NCBI GenBank assembly: GCA_037384645.1
Contig: JARRNT010000014.1
Location: 1-63,728, forward strand
Length of the DNA: 63,728 nt
Reading direction: 5' to 3'
Source: RI-92 sp037384645
GTDB lineage: Bacteria; Pseudomonadota; Gammaproteobacteria; UBA6429; Thiohalophilaceae
The notes below the pieces were generated by a model. That model was given only the letters and a program-made list of their open reading frames with translations, did no database searches and was not told where the DNA came from. Below, piece by piece: positions 33,893 through 41,303 of the stretch. How positions within the stretch are numbered: the stretch's first letter is position 1; the number at the start of each line of letters is the position of its first letter. Both the position numbers and the translations under genes were made by a program.

Positions 33893-34420
33893 ATGAGTCC
33901 TGAAATAGAAGATGCTGTCGCCAATGGTAAGTACGTTGAGTTGATGTACCAGGTCATTGATGCAGACAGTAAAACAGTATTGACACAGATCGAATATCCG
34001 ATTGGCTATGTGCACGGGGTGAATGAAGTGCTGGCACCGGCCGTGACCGCTGAGCTTGAGGGCAGGCTTGCTGGTGATGTCATTGAAGTGCCGATCGACT
34101 GTAATGAATTATATGGCCCCAGGGACGAATCCCTGGTGGTGATTGAAGATATACGAAACGTGCCGGAAGAGTACCGTGAAGTCGGCATGCAAATATTAAT
34201 GGAAAACGATAAAGGCCAGACCAAAACCTTTATCGTGACCCGAGTGGATAAAAAGTCCATCACTATTGATGGCAATAATCCACTGTGCGGCAGACAGGTG
34301 ATTTTTCGACTTGAAATCAAGGACGTTCGTGATGCCACTCCGGAAGAGTTGGAGTACGGCGGCATGGTTGAGAGAGAAGCACCAAACGTTGAAGGTACTG
34401 TTAAAGTACCGTTGAAATAA
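33893..34420 (+). CDS. SlyD-like FKBP-type peptidyl-prolyl isomerase
   Basis: This is a predicted cytoplasmic folding catalyst of 175 residues. It has the SlyD layout: an FKBP half-domain (YVELMYQVIDADSKTVL, PIGYVHGVNEVLAPAVTAEL, AGDVIEVPIDCNELYGPRD), an inserted flap (RNVPEEYREVGMQI) and the returning strand block NPLCGRQVIFRLEIKDVRDAT. E. coli SlyD has NPLAGKTLNF at the same place. The His-rich metal-binding tail of SlyD is absent. The spacing to its neighbours suggests cotranscription with the preceding unknown gene. Confidence 0.85.
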   Translation: MSPEIEDAVANGKYVELMYQVIDADSKTVLTQIEYPIGYVHGVNEVLAPAVTAELEGRLAGDVIEVPIDCNELYGPRDESLVVIEDIRNVPEEYREVGMQILMENDKGQTKTFIVTRVDKKSITIDGNNPLCGRQVIFRLEIKDVRDATPEELEYGGMVEREAPNVEGTVKVPLK

Positions 34421-34460
34421 TTTGAGGATTTCACTTTATTTAGGCGAAGGGTGTTGAAGT

Positions 34461-34877
34461 TTGTCGGCTGAAGCAACACAGGAAAAAAAGCGAGACCCGA
34501 ACAACCCTTGCCTGTTTTGTAAGGACCCGCGTGGGGTGTCGCTGGAAAAAGAACTGGCTTATAGCGCGCGTGATACCTATGCGGTGAGTCCTGGCCATAC
34601 GCTGGTGATACCACGTCGTCATGTCGCTGATTTTTTCGATCTGACGCCGGAAGAGATTAACGCCTGTATGGAGTTGATCAAAGAGGAACGCCAGTTACTG
34701 GACGAAGAATTCAAGCCCGATGGCTATAACATTGGCGTCAATGTTGGCCAGGCCGCCGGGCAGAGTATTTATCATGTGCATATTCACATCATTCCACGCT
34801 ACAAGGGTGATGTGGAGAACCCGCAGGGTGGTGTGCGGCATGTGATACCGAAGAAGGCGCACTATACGCGCAAATGA
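34461..34877 (+). CDS. HIT family nucleotide-binding protein
   Basis: The 138-residue protein has the histidine triad YHVHIHIIPRYKGD, the catalytic site of HIT hydrolases acting on AMP-linked substrates. CLFCKDPRG near the N-terminus and SPGHTLVIPRRHVADFFDL match the HIT fold. It starts with TTG; GAAGGG upstream is a plausible ribosome site, and GTG 34452 or TTG 34455 are alternatives. Its position after the AMP-consuming APS reductase genes is suggestive, but a link is only an inference. Confidence 0.88.
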   Translation: MSAEATQEKKRDPNNPCLFCKDPRGVSLEKELAYSARDTYAVSPGHTLVIPRRHVADFFDLTPEEINACMELIKEERQLLDEEFKPDGYNIGVNVGQAAGQSIYHVHIHIIPRYKGDVENPQGGVRHVIPKKAHYTRK

Positions 34878-34960
34878 TTTAGATTAAGTCAGTTAAGCGG
34901 GAGGGGCTGACATATTGATTTTAACTCCTCCCTAGTTTTAACCATTCAGGAGTGAATATT

Positions 34961-35122
34961 ATGAGCGCACCTAAAAAAGAAAGACCAAAAGTTCCAGAAG
35001 GTCAGTCACGTTTTTTGACCACGACTCAAAATGCACCTAATGAAAAAGGTTTCGTTGGGTATACGACTACCTGGCAGGCTTTCCAGAAAGAAGTCCCGTA
35101 CAGCACGCCTAAAAAACCATAA
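34961..35122 (+). CDS. Small basic protein of 53 residues, function unknown
   Basis: The ORF reads MSAPKKERPKVPEGQ, then SRFLTTTQNAPNEKGFVGY, and ends in TPKKP. A strong AGGAG lies eight bases before the ATG. The product is soluble, Lys- and Pro-rich at both ends, without Cys. A strong hairpin follows 24 bases after the stop, so this looks like a complete short gene. The family is not recognised. Confidence 0.6.
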   Translation: MSAPKKERPKVPEGQSRFLTTTQNAPNEKGFVGYTTTWQAFQKEVPYSTPKKP

Positions 35123-35146
35123 AGGCAGGCAGGCTTAAGGAATCCA

Positions 35147-35175
35147 GCCGCGCGAACATCAAAGGTTCGCGCGGC
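35147..35175 (+). terminator. Strong GC hairpin after the 53-residue gene
   Basis: GCCGCGCGAAC (35147-35157) pairs perfectly over 11 bp with GTTCGCGCGGC (35165-35175) around a 7-base loop. No T run follows, so it is either a factor-assisted terminator or an RNA-stabilising 3' hairpin. Confidence 0.5.
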
Positions 35176-35280
35176 GACTTCTATCGTTACCGATCGCCAA
35201 TGTAATATTAACAATCTGGTGACTGTCGCGTTTGTTGCGTCAGTTAAGTTGATTCTGACTCGCAGGGTGGTGTTTCTCTC

Positions 35281-36156
35281 ATGATCAGAATGTACTCCAG
35301 GAAACTGTTATTACCTTTTATTGGCGTCATCCAGCTTGCCGAACTGGGTGATGTGCGTGCGTTGAGTCTGGATGGAAAAGGCTGGGCGATCCATTACGCG
35401 CTTTCACATAGCGCAAGATCTCAGCGCCAAAATCAAAATACCCTTTCCGATTCAGACTATACATTGGTTGCCACTTTTCAGGGAAACCAGTTAAAAACCA
35501 AACCAGCCTACACCTATCTTCAACCTGATGAAGCGCATGCGCATATTGATATGCTTTGCGAATCGCTTAGCACGGCGCAGATCCCGTTAGCTGCTTCGGA
35601 TCATTTTGAATACTGGTTGCTGGATAAAGAAGACGAAGCGCCATTGGCTTTGTTGCAAACAGCCATCTACCAGGAAGAACTGGCGCGGCCAGCACCTCAT
35701 CCGATATGGCAAGCCATGCCGGCATCTCAACTTGCGATCCAGACACAGGATGCAACGCCGGAATCAACAGACGACGTCTATGTGCCGCCTATAAATTATC
35801 GCCTGGAGAAACTGATCGAAGAGCGAGCGGGCGCGAACCCTAAGGCAGTCTGGATTAAGCGCAGTGAACCGGCCCATGATCATTTTCCGCCATGTTTGAT
35901 ACGCGAGGACTGGGACAACGAGGCAGAGCAACAGCTATGTGATCGATATATCGAACGTCTGGCACCGAGATTATTGATGATGCAGGGGCTGTCGCGGTCT
36001 GTACGGCAACGACTGGAGCAGGCAGCGTGCAAGTTCGTTTTTGATGTCGAGCGCTTTTATCCTTTATATCCTGAAGTAGTCGACAAACATATTATGGATA
36101 GCGCACGAGTTGAAGCCCAGCTACGTCGTGCCAATCAGGAACCCACGACACGCTGA
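35281..36156 (+). CDS. Hypothetical protein (291 residues)
   Basis: This is a soluble protein without a signal peptide. The N-terminal part (LLLPFIGVIQLAELGDVRAL, GWAIHYALSH) looks folded, then comes an acidic, Ala/Pro/Gln-rich middle (about residues 110-165), and a helical C-terminal domain (WDNEAEQQLCDRYIERLAP, LSRSVRQRLEQAACKFVFD). I do not recognise the family. No good ribosome site lies near the ATGs at 35281 and 35290. The next two genes point the same way. Confidence 0.6.
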   Translation: MIRMYSRKLLLPFIGVIQLAELGDVRALSLDGKGWAIHYALSHSARSQRQNQNTLSDSDYTLVATFQGNQLKTKPAYTYLQPDEAHAHIDMLCESLSTAQIPLAASDHFEYWLLDKEDEAPLALLQTAIYQEELARPAPHPIWQAMPASQLAIQTQDATPESTDDVYVPPINYRLEKLIEERAGANPKAVWIKRSEPAHDHFPPCLIREDWDNEAEQQLCDRYIERLAPRLLMMQGLSRSVRQRLEQAACKFVFDVERFYPLYPEVVDKHIMDSARVEAQLRRANQEPTTR

Positions 36157-36213
36157 CGGGAATGGCGCCAACAAACCGGACTAAATAACGAACACTGAAC
36201 AGGATTTAATAAC

Positions 36214-36786
36214 GTGACACAATATTACCGAATACAACCAGACCTGGAGCACTACATGCGCTTCCAGCTGGATAATTTCGACTTTCTGAATAAACTCGGC
36301 GAGGAATACGAACTTTCAGATTTGGGTAAACCGATTCAACATGCATGGAAACCGATCAAAGGCAAATTTTATCCTGGCGTGTCCGCCAGGGCGCTGCCGG
36401 ATGTCAGCACCTGGGAAGCCGATATGCTGATCCTCAATCAAAAGGCTTATGACTATCTCGGTGAATTATTACAGCCTTATGGAGAGTTGCTACCGGTCGA
36501 AGTGGAATCTGAAACCTGCTACCTGTTGAATGTCCTGGCTCGTCTGCCGGAAAGCGTCATTGATGTCGATAAATCTGAATATGAATATTTCGAAGAGGAG
36601 CCTGTTGGATTTCGTACGCTGACATTTAATGAGAAGAATATTCCTGAGGATCAGTTGCTTTTCTGCGTGCAGAGTCATTTTGCCTACAATCTTTACTGTG
36701 GTGATCAGTTTAAAAACCTGGTTAATGATAAAGGGCTTGGTGGGTTGTATTTTAATACAACACTTATTGACCCCTATTTCAAATAA
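36214..36786 (+). CDS. Imm11-like (DUF1629-type) immunity protein homologue
   Basis: The 190-residue protein fits the family of MXAN_0049-type immunity proteins. It has KPLPD-like ARALPDVSTWEADMLILNQKA, a central PVEVESETCYLLNVLARLPESVI, DVDKSEYEYF and a closing block LFCVQSHFAYNLYCGDQFKN then GLGGLYFN. Start is GTG with AGGA nine bases upstream. Proteins of this family usually protect against a polymorphic toxin, but no toxin gene is visible next to it. It is followed by another unknown gene 23 bases on. Confidence 0.65.
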   Translation: MTQYYRIQPDLEHYMRFQLDNFDFLNKLGEEYELSDLGKPIQHAWKPIKGKFYPGVSARALPDVSTWEADMLILNQKAYDYLGELLQPYGELLPVEVESETCYLLNVLARLPESVIDVDKSEYEYFEEEPVGFRTLTFNEKNIPEDQLLFCVQSHFAYNLYCGDQFKNLVNDKGLGGLYFNTTLIDPYFK

Positions 36787-36809
36787 TCGGCCAGAATAGA
36801 CAGGCATTT

Positions 36810-37445
36810 ATGTTGTTAACACAAAAACAATTATTTAAAGGCGACAGGGTTTTCGAAATTGTTGATGATGTTGTGTGCGTCAATATCAAATCGCTCTTTA
36901 GCAAAGAGAAGCTCACCGTTGCTTTATCGACATTAAATCCCGAGCCAGTGGTTAATGATGGTGAGCTGGCATTTTGTGATGGCCTTACATCAAAGCCCGT
37001 GTTTTCTCTTTTACTGGATAAGCCGAATCCAGAGCAATTCGACGCCTTTGTCAGTGCATTGCAACGCGCCATACTGGCCCAGTCCGTACCTTTGAACAGT
37101 GCCCAGGGTGAATCTTTGCCTGACACCCAACCGCCAGCCCCGGGGGACAATGTCTATGACGAACCGCCGGAATTTGATGACAGTGGCAGGCAACAGAAAC
37201 CTGGCTTTCAGCCTGTTAATGCACAACGCGTTGGTGAAGATATTGTGATGTTGAAAACCTATCTCAACGAAGGTGATATACAGCCGCTGTTGAAATCACT
37301 CGAAATGCTACAGGCAGAACCGCAGGACGAAGCAATATTTCAACAGGTTGTTGATGCCTATAACGCATCAGGATTCCAGCAAGGTGCGATTTTAACCTAT
37401 GCACCTTATCTCAAGGTTCTGCTTTCTAAATACCTTACCTGGTAA
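36810..37445 (+). CDS. Hypothetical protein (211 residues)
   Basis: The N-terminal 90 residues are mixed alpha/beta (LFKGDRVFEIVDDVVCVNI, FSLLLDKPNPEQFDAFVSAL). A proline- and acid-rich linker follows (about residues 105-140), then a helical C-terminal domain (IVMLKTYLNEGDIQPLLKSLEML). There are no membrane segments or known catalytic motifs. It is in the same run as the Imm11-like gene and may be its partner. The family is not recognised. Confidence 0.6.
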   Translation: MLLTQKQLFKGDRVFEIVDDVVCVNIKSLFSKEKLTVALSTLNPEPVVNDGELAFCDGLTSKPVFSLLLDKPNPEQFDAFVSALQRAILAQSVPLNSAQGESLPDTQPPAPGDNVYDEPPEFDDSGRQQKPGFQPVNAQRVGEDIVMLKTYLNEGDIQPLLKSLEMLQAEPQDEAIFQQVVDAYNASGFQQGAILTYAPYLKVLLSKYLTW

Positions 37446-37748
37446 GTAAACTGAACCTTATTAATAAGCGTTGCTCTGGGTGTAATGTAATTGATTTGGG
37501 TCCAGTAAACGAGGTCTGATTTGCGAAGATAATGCCTGAGCTGCGCGTAATCAATATGATTATATGCATTCAATCCATTGCCTGGGAGAATGCAATAAAT
37601 GCAAATGCAGCCTGCGATTTTCGGGTGCCACTTATGCCAGGTTGTCTACCTGCAGATAGGCATTCGAATTAACCGTCAGGTATGGCGGACTAAACCTTAT
37701 AATAATTAGGTGGTTTACCCCTTGCCTCGGGTTATTTGACCTGTTCTG

Positions 37749-37790
37749 AAGCATAAATTGCCGGATTCCTGATCCAGGGCAATCATGCTT
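37749..37790 (+). promoter_or_regulatory. Long nested hairpin in the glgX leader
   Basis: AAGCAT-aa-ATTGCC-GGAT (37749-37766) pairs with ATCC-ag-GGCAAT-c-ATGCTT (37772-37790), giving 16 base pairs with two small internal loops and a 5-base apical loop. It covers an upstream in-frame ATG at 37785 and lies about 50 bases before the likely GTG start. No T run follows, so it is more likely a leader structure than a terminator. The rest of 37446-37838 holds only a TGCATTC / GAATGCA repeat (37565-37594). Confidence 0.45.
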
Positions 37791-37838
37791 CTCCTTGGTA
37801 TCTCTATACTTCCCAAAAATGAAAAGCAGGTAGAGATA

Positions 37839-39974
37839 GTGTCCCAGAAACAGCGAGTCTGGCCTGGGCAGCCCTTTCCACTGGGTGCAACCTGGGACGG
37901 AACCGGTACGAATTTTGCCCTTTTTTCTGCGCATGCCGAACGGGTAGAGTTATGTCTGTTTGACAGGGACGGGAAACGAGAGCTTGATCGTATCACTCTG
38001 CCGGAATATACCCATGAGATCTGGCATGGCTACCTGCCAGACGTGCGGGCAGGCCAACTCTACGGCTTTCGAGTTTATGGCACCTATGACCCCAAAAACG
38101 GTCATCGCTTTAACCACCATAAATTGTTGCTCGACCCCTATGCAAAAAGCTTGAGTGGCAGCCTCAAATGGCATGATGCGCTGTTTGGTTATACCGTCGG
38201 ACATCAAAAGCAGGATTTGTCATTCGATAAGCGTGACAGCGCAAACTATTTGCCAAAATGCAAAGTCATTGACCCTGCATTCACCTGGGGGCAGGACAGG
38301 CCGGTTACGCAGCCATGGCACGAAACGATTATCTACGAAATGCACGTGCGTGGTTTTACCATGCGCCACCCACAAGTCCCTGTGGATGTGCGTGGCACTT
38401 TTGGCGGCCTGGCAAATCATTATATCGTTGATTATCTCAAACAACTCGGTATCACGGCAGTAGAGTTATTACCGGTGCATGCATTCTTACATGATCGGCG
38501 CCTGGTCGAAGAGGGGTTGGGGAATTACTGGGGATATAACACAGTTGCTTTTTTTGCGCCACATGCGGAATATCTTGGCGTAGGTGATATCAGTGAATTC
38601 AAAACATTTGTGCAACTTATGCACGATGCAGGGATCGAAGTGTTTTTGGATGTGGTTTATAACCACACTGCCGAAGGCAATCAGCTGGGTCCCACTTTGT
38701 CGTTGCGTGGAATCGACAATCATTCATATTACTACCTGAAGCAGGATGAACCGCGCTATTACAACGATTTTACCGGCACCGGTAATGCCCTTGAGCTTAG
38801 TCACCCCTGCGTATTGCGTATGGTCACAGATTCCTTGCGTTATTGGGTAGATCAAATGCATGTCGATGGATTCCGTTTTGATTTGGCTACTACCATGGCC
38901 AGGGTGAACAGTGATTTCGACCAGCATGCCAGTTTTCTGGATGCCGTCGCCCAGGATCCATTGCTGGCCACAGTAAAACTGATTGCTGAGCCCTGGGATA
39001 TCGGAATCGGTGGTTATCAGCTCGGTCGGTTCCCGCCGGAATGGGCTGAGTGGAATGATCGCTATCGGGATTGTGTCCGGCGGTTCTGGCGCGGTGATGG
39101 TGGTCAGTTGCCGGAGCTGGCTTCACGCCTGGCCGGGTCCAGTGACATCTTTGACCGTCGTGGGCGACGTCCCTGGGCAAGTGTAAACTTCGTTACTGCA
39201 CATGACGGATTTACCCTGCATGACCTGGTGAGTTATGACCATAAACACAACGAATCCAATCTGGAAGAGAATCGCGACGGCAGTGATAATAACTTTAGCT
39301 GGAATTGCGGTGCCGAAGGGGTAACTGATAACCAGGATATTGTCAGTTTGCGCGAGCGGCAAAAACGGAATCTGCTGGCGACCTTGCTGCTGTCGCAAGG
39401 GCTGCCCATGTTGCTGGCGGGTGACGAATTCGGCCGCAGCCAGCAGGGTAACAATAATGGCTATTGTCAGGACAATGAGCTTGCCTGGTTAAACTGGGAT
39501 AACACCACAACAGAAGGGCAGGCCCTGCTTGAATACACCCGGGCGCTCATTCGACTTCGTCGAGATCACATCGTGCTGCACCGACAACGATTTTTCCATG
39601 GTAACGAAATCCCCGGTACCGATACCAAGGATATCGTCTGGCTAAAATTCGACGGAAATGAAATGCAGGATAAGGACTGGCACGATCAGAGCTTGCATAG
39701 TATGGCGCTGCTAATAAGCGGTAAGGCCGGACATTACCACTTGACGGAACGAGGCGAGAGCGAGCCGGATGATACCTTTTTGCTCATATTGAATGCCGCG
39801 GGCGCAGAGGTGCAGTTTAACTTGCCAACGGTCATGGAGCATGAACTACCACGAATCGTGCTTGATACCACCACTGCTGATGTGTCGAATTCTGCGCAGT
39901 CGCCAGCAGTCAGTCCCTATGCCGTCCCACCGCATACCATGGTCGTTATAAAGTATCTGAGAAAATTATCGTAG
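37839..39974 (+). CDS. glgX: Glycogen debranching enzyme (GlgX/TreX-type, GH13)
   Basis: This isoamylase-type enzyme cleaves alpha-1,6 branches of glycogen. The N-terminal CBM48-like region (GATWDGTGTNFALFSAHAERV) precedes the GH13 barrel with VELLPVHAF, LDVVYNHTAEG, VDGFRFDLAT (nucleophile Asp), LIAEPWDIG (acid/base Glu) and FVTAHDGFTLHDLV. I prefer the GTG at 37839 with AGGTAGAG just upstream; the ATG at 37785 lies in a hairpin and adds an odd N-terminus. With treZ and treY downstream it completes a TreX-TreY-TreZ route from glycogen to trehalose. Confidence 0.94.
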   Translation: MSQKQRVWPGQPFPLGATWDGTGTNFALFSAHAERVELCLFDRDGKRELDRITLPEYTHEIWHGYLPDVRAGQLYGFRVYGTYDPKNGHRFNHHKLLLDPYAKSLSGSLKWHDALFGYTVGHQKQDLSFDKRDSANYLPKCKVIDPAFTWGQDRPVTQPWHETIIYEMHVRGFTMRHPQVPVDVRGTFGGLANHYIVDYLKQLGITAVELLPVHAFLHDRRLVEEGLGNYWGYNTVAFFAPHAEYLGVGDISEFKTFVQLMHDAGIEVFLDVVYNHTAEGNQLGPTLSLRGIDNHSYYYLKQDEPRYYNDFTGTGNALELSHPCVLRMVTDSLRYWVDQMHVDGFRFDLATTMARVNSDFDQHASFLDAVAQDPLLATVKLIAEPWDIGIGGYQLGRFPPEWAEWNDRYRDCVRRFWRGDGGQLPELASRLAGSSDIFDRRGRRPWASVNFVTAHDGFTLHDLVSYDHKHNESNLEENRDGSDNNFSWNCGAEGVTDNQDIVSLRERQKRNLLATLLLSQGLPMLLAGDEFGRSQQGNNNGYCQDNELAWLNWDNTTTEGQALLEYTRALIRLRRDHIVLHRQRFFHGNEIPGTDTKDIVWLKFDGNEMQDKDWHDQSLHSMALLISGKAGHYHLTERGESEPDDTFLLILNAAGAEVQFNLPTVMEHELPRIVLDTTTADVSNSAQSPAVSPYAVPPHTMVVIKYLRKLS

Positions 39975-40024
39975 CATATATGAATTTATGACATAAGTTA
40001 TATGATTTAAGAGAGCCGAACGGA

Positions 40025-41290
40025 ATGGAAGAGCGGCGACTACAGGACAAGATTGTTGCCTTTGTTATGGCCGGAGGAGCGGGTAAGCGACTTCGCCCGC
40101 TCACCAATGAGCGCTGCAAACCGGCCGTCCCCTTCGGTGGCCGATACCGGATAGTGGATTTTGTCCTCAGTAATCTGATTAATTCGGATATACGATCTAT
40201 CTACTTGTTGGTGCAATACAAACCCCAATCACTAATCGAGCATATCCGCAAAGGCTGGACCATTTCGCCACTGTTGCGAGATCAGTTTGTCACGGTGGTG
40301 CCGCCGCAGATGCAGGATGATAACATCAGGTTTCGCGGTACGGCCGATGCGGTCTATCAAAGTATTAACCTGTTGCGTATCCATCGTCCGGATCTGGTGG
40401 CAGTCTTCGGCGCAGACCATATTTATCGTATGGATGTGCGTCAAATGGTACGCTTTCATCATGAGCATGAAGCAGATATCACCATTGCCGCTTTGCCAGT
40501 GCCACTCGAAAAATCCATGAGATTCGGTATCCTGGATGTGGATGCAGAGCGGCGTATTCACGGCTTTGAGGAAAAGCCGGCGCGCGGTAAACCGTTACCA
40601 GCAAAACCAACTCATACGCTGGCGTCCATGGGGAATTATTTGTTTCGTGCCGACATATTGCTGGAAGCCCTGGAGGAGGCGAATGCGCGTGGTGAAACAG
40701 ATTTCGGCCGCGAGATCCTGCCACGACTGATGCGTAGACATCGTCTCTACGCTTATGATTTTTGTGAGAATCAAATCCCTGGGATCAAACCCTATGAAGA
40801 AATCGGCTATTGGCGTGATATTGGCACGATTGACGCGTATTTTGACGCGCATCGGGACGTGTTGGGACGGGAACCAAATTTCGATACTTTCAATCCGCAA
40901 TGGCCGATTTATTCCAGTCACTATCAGGGGCCCGTTGCACATATATTCAACAGCCACATCAATGATAGTTTACTTGGCACCGCTGCTCTGCTGGATACGG
41001 CTATGGTTCGCAACAGTATCATCCGGCGCGAAACGGTGATTGAGCCAGATGTCGAGTTGGATGAATGCATCATCATGGACTATGTGCGCATCGGTCGCGG
41101 CAGTCGTTTACGCCGGGTTATCGTTGATCGACATAACGTTATCGGGCCGGGGACGGTCATTGGCTTTGACAGAGAGGCGGATAAACAACGTTACCATGTC
41201 ACGCCACAAGATGTGGTGGTGATCCCCAAGGGTAGGTCAGACTATTTCGCACGTGACATCCGCGGCCGTGGCCTGGGTTATGACGAGTAG
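40025..41290 (+). CDS. glgC: Glucose-1-phosphate adenylyltransferase
   Basis: It makes ADP-glucose, the donor for glycogen synthesis. The nucleotide-binding signature is VMAGGAGKRLRPLTNERCKP followed by AVPFGGRYRIVDFVLSN. The glucose-1-phosphate region includes GIKPYEEIGYWRDIGTIDAY, and a C-terminal left-handed beta-helix domain with hexapeptide-like repeats (NSIIRRETVIEPDVELDECI) follows. The 421-residue length is standard. It lies 50 bases after glgX and converges with treY at 13 bases. No glycogen synthase or branching enzyme gene is in the window. Confidence 0.96.
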   Translation: MEERRLQDKIVAFVMAGGAGKRLRPLTNERCKPAVPFGGRYRIVDFVLSNLINSDIRSIYLLVQYKPQSLIEHIRKGWTISPLLRDQFVTVVPPQMQDDNIRFRGTADAVYQSINLLRIHRPDLVAVFGADHIYRMDVRQMVRFHHEHEADITIAALPVPLEKSMRFGILDVDAERRIHGFEEKPARGKPLPAKPTHTLASMGNYLFRADILLEALEEANARGETDFGREILPRLMRRHRLYAYDFCENQIPGIKPYEEIGYWRDIGTIDAYFDAHRDVLGREPNFDTFNPQWPIYSSHYQGPVAHIFNSHINDSLLGTAALLDTAMVRNSIIRRETVIEPDVELDECIIMDYVRIGRGSRLRRVIVDRHNVIGPGTVIGFDREADKQRYHVTPQDVVVIPKGRSDYFARDIRGRGLGYDE

Positions 41291-41303
41291 GCTCCCGTAA
41301 CTG

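Noticed and set aside
34899..34932. GGGAGG...CCTCCC repeat after the HIT gene as a terminator
   Set aside because: The arms are only 6 bp with a 22-base loop and a poor T run; too weak to call.
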